The notes below the pieces were generated by a model that ran no database searches, was not told where the DNA came from, and saw nothing but the letters and a program-made list of their open reading frames with translations. The translations under genes and the position numbers were made by a program. Below, piece after piece: positions 54,952 through 63,834 of a stretch of DNA of 64,000 nucleotides; within the stretch, counting starts at the first letter, position 1; every line of letters starts with the position of its first letter. The stretch covers positions 186,001 to 250,000 of the forward strand of contig NZ_FNCW01000004.1 of assembly GCF_900099815.1 (NCBI RefSeq). The letters run 5' to 3'. This stretch comes from Psychroflexus sediminis (GTDB lineage Bacteria > Bacteroidota > Bacteroidia > Flavobacteriales > Flavobacteriaceae).

Positions 54952-55533
54952 ATGAAAAAAATAGCACTTGTTATTTGTATTTTTTTAATCAGTATCTCCT
55001 GTAAGCATGAAAATAAAAACGACCGATCCTCGGATCATGAGCATGAGGTGAAGGTTTCTGAGACGGAGACCAAAAAAACACTGAGCCCGCATACTTCAGA
55101 AATGGCAGTCATTGACGGCGCCCATATTCATATAGATTACTCATCTCCCGGAGTAAGAAACAGAATGATCTTCGGAGGTCTGCTGGCCTACGATGAAGTT
55201 TGGCAGGCTGGTGCACATAGGGCCACCTGGATAGAAACCGATAAAGATTTGGAAATTGAGGGGAAGCTCTTAGAAGCAGGTAAATATGGTTTTTTTGTGA
55301 TTCCATCTCAGGAGAACGCATGGACGCTTATTTTCAACACGCACTGGGATCAACATGGAAAAGATGAGTATAACAAAGACCAGGATGTATTGCGCGTAAA
55401 AGCAGAACCATCAAAAAATGATAGTCTTACGGAGCATCTCACCTATACGATTGAACAAACAGGGGATGATACCGGGATGATACGCATGTCCTGGGAGAAC
55501 CAAAGCATTCAAATTCCCTTTAAAGTAATCTAA
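54952..55533 (+). CDS. DUF2911 lipoprotein
   Basis: A 193-residue protein with signal and lipobox (LISISCKHE, lipid Cys at about residue 17), followed by a His/Glu/Asp-rich linker (DRSSDHEHEVKVSE) that could bind metal. The DUF2911 core is shown by HIDYSSPGVRNRMIFGGLL, YDEVWQAGAHRATWIET and EAGKYGFFVIPSQENAW. The family is widespread in Bacteroidota and has no known function. A PepSY gene follows after 7 bases, indicating an operon. Confidence 0.88.
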   Translation: MKKIALVICIFLISISCKHENKNDRSSDHEHEVKVSETETKKTLSPHTSEMAVIDGAHIHIDYSSPGVRNRMIFGGLLAYDEVWQAGAHRATWIETDKDLEIEGKLLEAGKYGFFVIPSQENAWTLIFNTHWDQHGKDEYNKDQDVLRVKAEPSKNDSLTEHLTYTIEQTGDDTGMIRMSWENQSIQIPFKVI

Positions 55534-55540
55534 GACTGAA

Positions 55541-56251
55541 ATGATCAAAAGAAAAACAGCCTTAAAAATAAGGAAAGCACATAGGTATCTGGGTATTTTC
55601 CTGGGTATACAGTTTTTGATGTGGACCATAAGCGGAATGTATTTCAGCTGGACTGACATTGATGAGATTCATGGAGATCACTTTAAAAAAGAATCCGTTA
55701 GTGCATCTGCTTTTGAAAATCTGGTCAGTCCTTCTGAGCTTGCAACGGAAATGCCGGTTTCATCCTTAGAACTCAGAGAAATTGCAGGAAAGCCTTACTA
55801 CTGGGTTAATGAAGCTCAGCTTTTTGATGCCGGGACAGGAAGCCTTCAAAAAGAAATTTCAGAAGAAGATGCTTTACTCATCGCACAGCGCTATATGCTA
55901 GAAGATTTGAAACCGGAACACATCGAGCGAATCGAAGAGGCGGGAAGTCACAGCGAATACAGAGGCAGACCTTTGCCTGCTTATGTTATATCCTACCAGA
56001 CTCCGGAACATATCAAAGCCTATGTATCTGTTAAAGACGGGGCTTTCCAGACCCTGAGGCATAGGGATTGGCGCTGGTTTGATTTCCTATGGATGACGCA
56101 TACCATGGATTATCAGGGGAGGGATAATTTTAATTCCTGGGTGTTAAGGGTGTTTTCTCTTCTTGGCTTAATTACGGTACTCAGTGGTTTTTTACTCTGG
56201 TACGTCAGTTCTCCATCCGTTAGAAAATGGAAGAAAAAAGCTAAGAAGTGA
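55541..56251 (+). CDS. PepSY-domain membrane protein
   Basis: A 236-residue protein with an N-terminal membrane helix (about 14-34, HRYLGIFLGIQFLMWTISGM) that carries the RKAHRYLG motif of PepSY-associated helices. A periplasmic PepSY-like region follows (about 60-165), then a second membrane helix near 205-225 ending in a basic tail. Relatives occur in iron-uptake and flavin-reductase contexts. Here it is coupled to the DUF2911 lipoprotein, so the pair may form an envelope unit, but its role is unknown. Confidence 0.82.
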   Translation: MIKRKTALKIRKAHRYLGIFLGIQFLMWTISGMYFSWTDIDEIHGDHFKKESVSASAFENLVSPSELATEMPVSSLELREIAGKPYYWVNEAQLFDAGTGSLQKEISEEDALLIAQRYMLEDLKPEHIERIEEAGSHSEYRGRPLPAYVISYQTPEHIKAYVSVKDGAFQTLRHRDWRWFDFLWMTHTMDYQGRDNFNSWVLRVFSLLGLITVLSGFLLWYVSSPSVRKWKKKAKK

Positions 56252-56371
56252 ATCCCCAGGGTATTCAGATACACATAGGAAAACCCCGACTTTTAAAATT
56301 CCTATCCACATGAGATTAACTCAGCGTGAAGGATACCATAAGCTTGTCAAACCTGGCCAGGTTTCAGGCTT

Positions 56372-56418
56372 TAAACTAAACACCCCCTGAAACTTTGTTT
56401 CAGGGGGTGTTTAGTTTA
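56372..56418. terminator. Bidirectional terminator between PepSY and Asp-box genes
   Basis: A perfect 22-bp inverted repeat (56372-56393 and 56397-56418) with a three-base loop lies between two convergent genes. A- and T-rich ends make it usable on both strands. Confidence 0.88.
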
Positions 56419-56433
56419 CTTAGTTGATTGATC

Positions 56434-59400
56434 TTATTCTGATGAGGACTCCAGTATGACTGCATCAACCGACTTTTGCTTTACCATCGCATTGAATTCA
56501 GGAATAGCATTCTGCCGGATGTTTTGCCACCTGGCCAGTTCGGCATCAATTTTAGAGGTTACTTCCTTTCTGAAAGCCACACTCTGAGAAGTTGGCGCAT
56601 GATCGCTCATGCCTTCCAAAGAATTCAGGTGGGCCAGCTTATTCGTTAGCTTAATCGGATAATTAAGCGGATCCTGACGGCTGCTGTTTTTCGTCTGATA
56701 CAAGGCCTTCTCGACCTCTGTGATCTTTTCGTTGATTTCCTTAGCTTTCTCCACCAGCCCTTTCATATTTTGATCCGACTTTAATCGATCGGAGACTTCT
56801 TCAATTTGAGCTTTAGCAGAACGCATATCAGCAATAGCTTCATGCGCTTCAGTGACTTTACTGCTGACCTGCATTAAAAAATCAAATTTAGCCTGCATAT
56901 CAGCAATCGACATGGAGGCTTTTGGATTTTTCAGAATTTCGAATTCGCGTTCTGAAGACTCACCATCTACAGTTATCTTGACCTTGTAGATTCCCGGCAT
57001 AGCCTTAGGTCCCTGCATACTGGCCCACCAGAGAATCATACCTTCAAAGTCTGAGGCAGGCTGATAGCGCATATCCCAAACAAACCGGTTACCACCCTTT
57101 TTAATATCCTCTAAAGCCACTTCTTTCTTGTTTTTATCGGGTTGAGTGTCATATGCACGAATGAGTTGCTCGTTAGCATCCATAAATTCTAAGCGCACAC
57201 GAGTTGAATCTGTGAGTGCCTTTAAGTGATAGGACACCATGACCCCACCTGGATGATTCTCGCCTACAGTCTTGGAAGGCCTGCCTGCACCGCCATCCAT
57301 TCGATAGCTTGGCATAGGCTGATACAAATAGAAATCCCTGCGGGCGACTTCATCACTAAGCTGATGCAAAGGCGTTAAGTCATCAATCAACCAGAGGCTT
57401 CGTCCCTGTGTAGCAGCAATCAGGTTATCCTCTTTTATAGTTAAATCCGTTACAGGCACCTGTGGTAAATTCATTTGGAAAGGAGACCAGCTTTCCCCGT
57501 CATCAAAGGATATATACATGCCGGTCTCTGTACCTGCATATAGCAAACCTTTGCGTTTCGGGTCAGCTCTCACCACACGTGTAAAATGCCCTTCATCAAT
57601 GCCATCCGTAATTTTCTTCCAGGTTTTACCGTAGTCTTCAGTTTTATAAAGATAAGGCCTGTAGTCACCAAGTTTGTAACGCGTACCCGCCACATAGGCC
57701 CCTCCTTCTGTGAACGGATCGGGATCGATGCTGTTGAACATCATCCACTCGGGCATGCCCTTAGGAGTCACATTCTCCCAGGTTTTACCTCCATCTTTGG
57801 TCACATGCAGTAAGCCATCATCAGAGCCTGTCCAGATAAGGTCTTCTTCATAAGGAGATTCTACCGCAGCGAAAATGGTACAGTAATATTCAACACCTGT
57901 ATTGTCCTGCGTTATAGGCCCTCCGGAAGATTTTAGTTTTGTGGGATCATCGCGGGTGAGGTCCGGACTTATAAGATCCCAGGATGCACCGCCATCTGTA
58001 CTCACGTGCAGGTGATTGGAAGCCGTATAGAGCTTGTCGGGGTTATGTGGGGAAAAGAAAATAGGGAAATTCCACTGGAAACGGTATTTCATACCTTCTG
58101 CTCCATAGCCCATCGGATTGTCCGGCCAGACATTGACTGCCCTTACCTCATCGTTGTCATGATTATATTCCGTTAAATAGCCTCCGTAACTTCCGCCGTA
58201 AACGATTTCAGGATTTTCAGGGTCTGGCGCTATGTGAGCACTCTCTCCCCCGGCAGTAGGCTCCCAGTCGTCTTCACCGATAGAACTTCCGGTGGTCCTG
58301 TGCGCAATTCTCACCGTGGAATTGTCCTGCTGTGCGGCATAAATCCGGTAAGGGAAGGCGTTATCTGTGGTAACCCGGTAAAATTGAGCCGTGGGTTGAT
58401 TATGGTAAGTACTCCAGTTAGCTCCACCATCAAAAGACACCTGAGCACCGCCATCGTCCCCCATTATCATGCGACTTGGGTCTTCCGGGGCAATCCACAT
58501 ATCGTGGTGGTCCCCGTGAGGGGCCACGGAAGATGTAAATGTTTTCCCTCCATCCGTAGAATGATGGTAATTGACATTAACCACATAGACCCCATTTTCA
58601 TCCTGTGGATCGGCATAGATACGGGAATAATACCAGGCACGCTGACGCAGGGCGCGGCTTTGGTTAATGCGTTTCCAGGTTTTACCCCCGTTATCAGAAC
58701 GAAACACGCCGCCTTCATCAGCTTCCACGATAGCCCAAACGCGCTCGGGATTTGCCGGAGAAACGGCAACACCTATGATACCTAAAGTCCCTTTGGCCAT
58801 GCCTTCGTTATCTGAAAGTTTTTTCCAGGTATCTCCGGCATCCGTGCTTTTCCATAAGTCAGAACCTTCGCCTCCACTCTCCAGGCTATAAGGCGTTCTT
58901 CTGATTCTCCATGTGGAAGCATAAAGAATTCTGGGATTGGTCGGGTCAAATGTTAAATCCGCAGCGCCAGCATTGGCATTGGCAAATAAGATTCGCTCCC
59001 AGGTCTCACCCCCATCCTTACTGCGGTAAACCCCGCGTTCTTCAGAAGATTTATATAAATCGCCCATGACAGCAGCATAGACTATATCCGGATTTTTAGG
59101 ATGAATGCGGATTCGGGAAATATGACGAGAATTTTCTAATCCCATCTGCTTCCAGGTTTTACCGGCGTCTACAGATTTCCAGACCCCGTAACCATAGGAC
59201 ACATTACCACGAACGGTTTTTTCACCGCCACCCACATAGATCACGTTAGGATCCCACTCAGAAACAGCGACTGCACCTATGGAACCGCCAAAATAGCCGT
59301 CCGAAATGTTTGCCCAGGTTTGACCGCCATCCTGGGTACGCCAGACTCCACCCCCGGAAGATCCGAAGTAAAACAAATTAGGCTCACCCGATACACCCGT

Positions 59401-59586
59401 AACGGCAGATGAACGCCCCCCGCGGAATGGTCCAATATTCCTCCATTTGATGGCATCTTTATAAAGAGATTCGTCAAAGCTAATCGTCTTATTGTCGTTT
59501 CGGTTTCTGTGCTGTGCATCAGCCTCCGTTGGACTAAGCCAAGCTAAACAAATAAAAAGTAAAAATAAGGTTGAAATAGGTTTCAT
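56434..59586 (-). CDS. Secreted Asp-box (sortilin/BNR-type) beta-propeller protein
   Basis: A 1050-residue protein with a signal peptide (about 1-24, ending EADAQ). Roughly residues 35-740 form one or two beta-propellers with repeated Asp-box motifs S/T-x-D-G-G-x-T-W, for example TQDGGQTWAN, SVDAGKTWKQ, SKDGGETWER and STDAGDTWKK. The C-terminal 300 residues contain a beta domain (RFVWDMRYQPAS) and a long helical tail (about 900-1000). Such proteins are annotated as glycosyl hydrolases or VPS10-domain proteins without biochemical proof. No catalytic residues can be claimed. Confidence 0.88.
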   Translation of the reverse strand: MKPISTLFLLFICLAWLSPTEADAQHRNRNDNKTISFDESLYKDAIKWRNIGPFRGGRSSAVTGVSGEPNLFYFGSSGGGVWRTQDGGQTWANISDGYFGGSIGAVAVSEWDPNVIYVGGGEKTVRGNVSYGYGVWKSVDAGKTWKQMGLENSRHISRIRIHPKNPDIVYAAVMGDLYKSSEERGVYRSKDGGETWERILFANANAGAADLTFDPTNPRILYASTWRIRRTPYSLESGGEGSDLWKSTDAGDTWKKLSDNEGMAKGTLGIIGVAVSPANPERVWAIVEADEGGVFRSDNGGKTWKRINQSRALRQRAWYYSRIYADPQDENGVYVVNVNYHHSTDGGKTFTSSVAPHGDHHDMWIAPEDPSRMIMGDDGGAQVSFDGGANWSTYHNQPTAQFYRVTTDNAFPYRIYAAQQDNSTVRIAHRTTGSSIGEDDWEPTAGGESAHIAPDPENPEIVYGGSYGGYLTEYNHDNDEVRAVNVWPDNPMGYGAEGMKYRFQWNFPIFFSPHNPDKLYTASNHLHVSTDGGASWDLISPDLTRDDPTKLKSSGGPITQDNTGVEYYCTIFAAVESPYEEDLIWTGSDDGLLHVTKDGGKTWENVTPKGMPEWMMFNSIDPDPFTEGGAYVAGTRYKLGDYRPYLYKTEDYGKTWKKITDGIDEGHFTRVVRADPKRKGLLYAGTETGMYISFDDGESWSPFQMNLPQVPVTDLTIKEDNLIAATQGRSLWLIDDLTPLHQLSDEVARRDFYLYQPMPSYRMDGGAGRPSKTVGENHPGGVMVSYHLKALTDSTRVRLEFMDANEQLIRAYDTQPDKNKKEVALEDIKKGGNRFVWDMRYQPASDFEGMILWWASMQGPKAMPGIYKVKITVDGESSEREFEILKNPKASMSIADMQAKFDFLMQVSSKVTEAHEAIADMRSAKAQIEEVSDRLKSDQNMKGLVEKAKEINEKITEVEKALYQTKNSSRQDPLNYPIKLTNKLAHLNSLEGMSDHAPTSQSVAFRKEVTSKIDAELARWQNIRQNAIPEFNAMVKQKSVDAVILESSSE

Positions 59587-59613
59587 AGGTTTGCACTTTT
59601 TTAAGAATTAAAT

Positions 59614-59636
59614 CAAATATAATTACAACAAATGTA
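59614..59636 (-). promoter_or_regulatory. Candidate -7 elements for the Asp-box gene
   Basis: Two exact TAnnTTTG matches on the minus strand, TATATTTG (59614-59621) and TACATTTG (59629-59636), lie 28-50 bases before the start codon. Confidence 0.45.
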
Positions 59637-59944
59637 TAAATCATTCGAAATTAAAGTTTTGTCCTCCTGAGTTCTCCAAACTTCGCCTAGGATAAGTCAA
59701 AATTATAAATGCGGGTATTTTATAAAATCCGTGAACACAGATGTACAGGCCGGCCGACAGTTAACCTGGATAAAAAAGTATCCCTTGAAAACGCTCAAAA
59801 ACAAAAAGGTATTTGATGGTATGATTAGTTTAACCGGATACAAATCCGGAACATAGACTTCAGAAGTGATCAGTCCCGGCAGACATTTTATTGAAGGATT
59901 AAACCTCTGTTTTAAACAGTAGTCCAAAACTAAAGTACAACATG

Positions 59945-59952
59945 TATTTTTG
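59945..59952 (+). promoter_or_regulatory. Candidate -7 element for the second PepSY gene
   Basis: TATTTTTG matches TAnnTTTG 19 bases before the ATG at 59971, and thus favours that start over an upstream TTG. The rest of the 384-base gap (59587-59970) holds no gene that I can support. Confidence 0.5.
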
Positions 59953-59970
59953 CCTGATAAATCATCGCTT

Positions 59971-60531
59971 ATGAAAAGAAAAAAACAAGCCTCCATCTTA
60001 CGAACTACCCGAAAAATTCATCGCTGGCTTGGCACTAGTCTTTTCATCTTTTTTTTAGTGGTTTCGTTATCGGGTCTGCTGCTGGGCTGGAAAAAGAACA
60101 GTGGCGGCTATATTTTACCCGAAACACATCGCGGAACCTCTTCTGAACTCGTCCGGTGGCTCCCTATAGATTCCCTTCAGACTATTGCCCATAAGACCTT
60201 ACTCGACTCGGTTAACCCTCATTTATCTACCAAAATGAATAGAATAGACGCCCGCCCGGACAAGGGGATGCTCAAATTCGTCTTTGAAGATCACCACTGG
60301 AGTATACAGCTTGATGGCGCCACGGGAAAGGTTCTCAATATTGGTCAGCGACGATCAGACTGGATTGAAAATATTCATGACGGCTCCATCATCGATGATT
60401 TTTTGGGGACAAACAGCAGTGTATTTAAATTGATTTACAGCTCCATCATGGGCGTATCCCTGCTCGGCTTTACAGTTACCGGCTTCTGGCTATGGTATGG
60501 ACCAAAACGAATGAGAAACCGAAAGAAATAA
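59971..60531 (+). CDS. PepSY-associated membrane helix protein
   Basis: A 186-residue protein with an N-terminal basic segment and the characteristic RKIHRWLGTSLFIFF helix, a periplasmic PepSY-like middle (about 50-135, with IQLDGATGKVL) and a second helix near 150-175 ending in a basic tail (YGPKRMRNRKK). It resembles the PepSY gene at 55541 in layout but is shorter and lacks the DUF2911 partner. The start at 59971 is preferred for the promoter spacing. The function is unknown, possibly redox or metal-related. Confidence 0.8.
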   Translation: MKRKKQASILRTTRKIHRWLGTSLFIFFLVVSLSGLLLGWKKNSGGYILPETHRGTSSELVRWLPIDSLQTIAHKTLLDSVNPHLSTKMNRIDARPDKGMLKFVFEDHHWSIQLDGATGKVLNIGQRRSDWIENIHDGSIIDDFLGTNSSVFKLIYSSIMGVSLLGFTVTGFWLWYGPKRMRNRKK

Positions 60532-60790
60532 GTGTCCTGACGCTAACACAAAATCTGAAAACCAATTCAACACTAAGATCCGCATGGCAAAGCACTCACG
60601 CTGAATAGTTTTGATTAGCCGGGCCTGCTTACAGAGGAAATCAAAATTTAAGTAAAGCAAATCAGATTCAGCCTCTGGCCATTAGGCTGTATTATCTTCT
60701 ACAAATTTTGTTTTTAAAATACTAGGGTAAAACACGAGTCAGTTGTTTATCTAGTACACAAGTACAATAAAAACTTAAACCCTAAACACA

Positions 60791-61504
60791 ATGAAACATT
60801 TATTTTCAAAATTAGTAGCGCTTACCTTATTGGTCAGTATTTTTGCCTGCAGCGATGAGGATTCTTCCAACTCTCCTAAGTTATCTGTCAATTTTAATAC
60901 GGTTGTAGCCCCTTTTGATGCTGTAGCCGAATCAAAAACCATGACAACTACATCAGCAGTAGCTACAGGTAGTTTTCTCTTTAGCGATGGATTTATCACC
61001 TTATCCGCACTGGAATATGAGGCTGAAACTGAAAATGACTCTACCTCGGTAGAATTTGAACTTGAAGGCGCGGTGAGGATTGACTTTGCCACCGGAATTC
61101 CTTCTCCAGACATAAGGTCTATTAACATTCCTACGGGAACCTACCAGGCCGTAGAAGTTGAAGTTGAGCTTTATGATGAGACTGATGAACCATCGGTTGT
61201 TATTAACGGTACTTACACGGCACCCGATGCTGAAATGCATCCTGTTCGATTCGAATTCAATTCTGGAGAAACCTTTGAAGTAGAAAGAGAAGGGACTGTT
61301 GTCATTGCTGAAGGACAATCTGCCCTTGCAGAAATCACCTTTGATCCCTCCGTATGGTTTGCCGGAGTCACCGATGAAATCATGCTTGGCGCAAATAAAA
61401 ACGCAGAAGGGGTCATCGTGATAAGCGAAACTCAAAACACTGAAATTTTTAATATTGTAGCCGACGGATTGGATTTGGCAACAGACTTCGAATTTAGTAA
61501 CTAA
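60791..61504 (+). CDS. Exported lipoprotein of unknown function
   Basis: A 237-residue protein with a clear lipoprotein signal (LLVSIFACSDED, lipid Cys at about residue 20). The mature part is acidic and almost wholly beta-stranded, with blocks INIPTGTYQAVEVEVELYDE and ALAEITFDPSVWF. The spacing of a GTY and a VEVEVEL strand is reminiscent of DUF4382-type lipoproteins, but I do not assign it. It could be a surface adhesin or binding protein. It is monocistronic with a terminator after it. Confidence 0.6.
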   Translation: MKHLFSKLVALTLLVSIFACSDEDSSNSPKLSVNFNTVVAPFDAVAESKTMTTTSAVATGSFLFSDGFITLSALEYEAETENDSTSVEFELEGAVRIDFATGIPSPDIRSINIPTGTYQAVEVEVELYDETDEPSVVINGTYTAPDAEMHPVRFEFNSGETFEVEREGTVVIAEGQSALAEITFDPSVWFAGVTDEIMLGANKNAEGVIVISETQNTEIFNIVADGLDLATDFEFSN

Positions 61505-61561
61505 AGGTTTTTTTAGAGGTATATAGTTCCCTCCTTTAGAGTATATTAAAAACAAAAAATG

Positions 61562-61590
61562 AAAGCTGTCTCATCACCGTTGCAGCTTTT
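61562..61590 (+). terminator. Possible terminator of the lipoprotein gene
   Basis: AAAGCTG and CAGCTTT form a 7-bp stem followed by a T-rich run, about 60 bases after the stop codon. Confidence 0.6.
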
Positions 61591-61599
61591 CACTTTTTA

Positions 61600-61616
61600 G
61601 TCCGCCTTAGGCGGAC
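61600..61616. repeat. Short perfect palindrome
   Basis: The 17-base sequence GTCCGCCTTAGGCGGAC is self-complementary except for the central base. It lies after a terminator and away from coding sequence, like other small palindromes in this window. Confidence 0.5.
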
Positions 61617-61967
61617 AGGACAGCAATACTCTTCTATATTTACTCTTAGCACTTCCTAAGCCAAGATCTTCAAATACGCGCGCCTGTCTGTTTTGGTGTT
61701 TTAACCGGGGCAACTTTGCCCTTTGCAAAACACAGGATCTCCTGTTATTAAATTACAATTGGTTCTAAAAATCAGCCTGCATGCATCGGTTTAGCATAAA
61801 GAATTCTTCTAGTCTTAATTTAAAATATCATTAAAAATATTTATATATATTATTAATAATATATTTTTTAGATTAAATCAATAAAAATAACTCATAAATA
61901 TTACTTAAATATTGAATTATTATCATTAATCATTCCCTCTAAGTTTATATTTTTATTAAAAAAATTT
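61617..61967. other. A+T-rich gene-free interval before the SPFH gene
   Basis: About 350 bases, the last 150 of them almost pure A+T. No open frame is supported. The A+T tract may act as an upstream promoter element for the SPFH gene. Confidence 0.35.
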
Positions 61968-62744
61968 ATGAAACTAAAAGCTATTTTAAGCATGGCACTG
62001 GCCGCTGCTTTTTTAAGCAGTTGTGCGGTCATAAGACCAGGTGAAGTTGGTGTAAGGCAACGCCTTGGTAAACTGAGTGAAAAACCTGTTGAGGAAGGGG
62101 TGAGATTTTTTAATCCCCTGACCACCACCTTTGTCAAAGTGCTTGTAAGAACAAACAATGTAGAACAGACCCTACTTCTTCCCTCCAAGGAGGGATTGAC
62201 TATCGTATCTGAGGTTTCTGTACTTTACAGCATCGAAAAGGACAAGGCTCCTATCATCATCAAAGACATAGGTAAAAACTTTGAGCGTGATGTACTGATC
62301 AACACCTTAAGGTCCTCTTCTGCCAATATCTCTGCTAAGTATTTTGCTAAAGATATGCACAGCCGCAAGAGAAATGAAATTGAAAATGCGATTCAGGATA
62401 ACATGAATGCTATTTTAAAAGAGAAAGGCTTTGAAATTCAGGCTGTCTTATTGAAAAGTATAAACCTGCCTGCAAGACTATCCTCTGCGATTGAAGACAA
62501 ACTAAGAGCTGAACAGCAATTCCAGGAAATGGAATTTATAGTACAGCGGGAAATAAAGGAAGCTGAACGAAAACGGGCGGAAGCAACAGGGATAAGGGAT
62601 GCCCAGGCTATCATAAACGAAGGCCTCTCCCCTATGCTTATCCAATACCAAAGCATTGAAGCTTTTCGGGAGTTAAGCCGATCCCCAAATGCCAAGATTA
62701 TCATTACGGATGGTAAAGCCCCCGTCATGTTAAATACCAATTAG
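61968..62744 (+). CDS. SPFH-domain (prohibitin-like) lipoprotein
   Basis: A 258-residue protein with a lipoprotein signal (AAAFLSSCAVIRPG, lipid Cys at about residue 19) instead of the usual membrane helix of prohibitins. The SPFH/band-7 domain starts straight after it: GEVGVRQRLGKLSEKPVEEG, then VSVLYSIEKDKAP and LPARLSSAIEDKL. It continues into a coiled C-terminal region rich in Glu, Arg and Ala (REIKEAERKRAEATGIRDA). It should assemble into a ring or scaffold on the periplasmic face of a membrane. The terminator is at 62780. Confidence 0.88.
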   Translation: MKLKAILSMALAAAFLSSCAVIRPGEVGVRQRLGKLSEKPVEEGVRFFNPLTTTFVKVLVRTNNVEQTLLLPSKEGLTIVSEVSVLYSIEKDKAPIIIKDIGKNFERDVLINTLRSSSANISAKYFAKDMHSRKRNEIENAIQDNMNAILKEKGFEIQAVLLKSINLPARLSSAIEDKLRAEQQFQEMEFIVQREIKEAERKRAEATGIRDAQAIINEGLSPMLIQYQSIEAFRELSRSPNAKIIITDGKAPVMLNTN

Positions 62745-62779
62745 AATAAAACCTTTTTACCTGTTTTGAATTAGCTGAA

Positions 62780-62816
62780 AAAGCCTGTTTTACCTCCGCG
62801 TAAGACAGGTTTTTTT
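62780..62816 (+). terminator. Terminator of the SPFH gene
   Basis: AGCCTGTTTTAC and GTAAGACAGGTT pair around a six-base loop, followed by seven T, 35 bases after the stop codon. Confidence 0.88.
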
Positions 62817-62944
62817 GTGGATACTGACAACCGGTTAATCGCCATCATCAGACGAATAGTCTGTTTTAGGTAAAAACAAACAAACCCCGGCCTGTACTAA
62901 AAAATGTTTTGCAGAGATAAAACCTGCACTTCAAATTATTTTTA

Positions 62945-62952
62945 TAGCTTTG
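62945..62952 (+). promoter_or_regulatory. Candidate -7 element of the TPP-riboswitch operon
   Basis: TAGCTTTG is an exact TAnnTTTG match that ends nine bases before the riboswitch begins, consistent with an RNA whose 5' end is the riboswitch itself. Confidence 0.6.
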
Positions 62953-62959
62953 GAGCATT

Positions 62960-63040
62960 AATACACGGGGTGCTCTGAGAGGTCAGGGCTGAGAATATAC
63001 CCGAAACCTGATTTGGATAATGCCAACGTAGGGATGTAGA
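62960..63040 (+). promoter_or_regulatory. TPP (THI element) riboswitch
   Basis: The conserved core is present in the right order: GGGGTGCTCTGAGAGG, then GGCTGAGAATATACCC, ACCTGATTTGGATAATGCC and AACGTAGGGA. TACA at 62962-62965 pairs with TGTA at 63035-63038 to close helix P1. The RNA should bind thiamin pyrophosphate and repress the downstream operon. Confidence 0.95.
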
Positions 63041-63111
63041 CTTAGAATACTTTCTATTCCATCGAACCGGTCGTTCGGCTTTCCAAAAGACTCTTTTAAA
63101 ACAATTAGACC

Positions 63112-63834
63112 GTGGAAATAAAGAAAGTAAACCAGCAACTCATACCCGAAACCACACAAACCTGGCAGGGCAGATCGGAGTGGTTTTTCAACAGAAAATA
63201 CACCGACACCTACGAAGAGTATTACGAGGGCCCATATAAACGTGCCGAAGTCTGGCAGAAAAAAATCCTGGAAGAGCTTATTTCCAAAGACAAGCGCGTC
63301 AACACCTTACTCGAATTTGGCTGCGGGACAACCCGCTTTACCCGATGGTGGAAGGATATCGGCATTGAAGCGACCGGGGGAGATATTTCGCCCTTTATGT
63401 TATCCCAGGCTTTACACCGTTTTGACGGTGACCTGGTGATGGCAGATTCCCATTATTTGCCGTTCAAGGACAATACCTTCGATGCCCTGGCCTTTATCAC
63501 CACATTCGAATACTATAAAGATCCCGTAAAAGTGATTCGTGAGGCTGCCCGGGTGGGCAGACACGGTATCATTATGGGTATGATGAACCGAAACACACCC
63601 AAACTGATCAGACGCAGAACCCAGCAGCTCTTTGGGAAAAATGAATTTTATGTGACCGCTACGTTTTACACGCCTCAAACACTGACGAAAGTCATCGATG
63701 AAGCCCTAAAAGGGAGGGAGTATAGCATTGAGTGGACGACTACCGGACTTCCGAAATGGTTCCCGGTTCAAAAATGGAATGTACCGCTTGGAGATTTTTT
63801 TGGATTGTATGTTCAGTTTAAGGATGCCTTATGA
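63112..63834 (+). CDS. SAM-dependent methyltransferase under TPP control
   Basis: A 240-residue class I methyltransferase (Methyltransf_11 type). The SAM site is LLEFGCGTTRFTRWW (motif I), with the acidic residue of motif II in GGDISPFML, then MADSHYLPFKDNTFDAL (motif III-IV). The protein ends with a beta-rich region (IEWTTTGLPKWFPVQKWNVPLG). The start is GTG, 71 bases after the riboswitch; no in-frame ATG lies between. The stop overlaps the ATG of the next gene (ATGA), so the two are translationally coupled. The substrate is unknown but should be linked to thiamin or its precursors. Confidence 0.88.
   Translation: MEIKKVNQQLIPETTQTWQGRSEWFFNRKYTDTYEEYYEGPYKRAEVWQKKILEELISKDKRVNTLLEFGCGTTRFTRWWKDIGIEATGGDISPFMLSQALHRFDGDLVMADSHYLPFKDNTFDALAFITTFEYYKDPVKVIREAARVGRHGIIMGMMNRNTPKLIRRRTQQLFGKNEFYVTATFYTPQTLTKVIDEALKGREYSIEWTTTGLPKWFPVQKWNVPLGDFFGLYVQFKDAL

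Noticed and set aside
59703-59996. A 97-codon minus-strand open frame before the second PepSY gene
   Set aside because: It overlaps the PepSY start and promoter motif on the other strand and has no recognisable domain.
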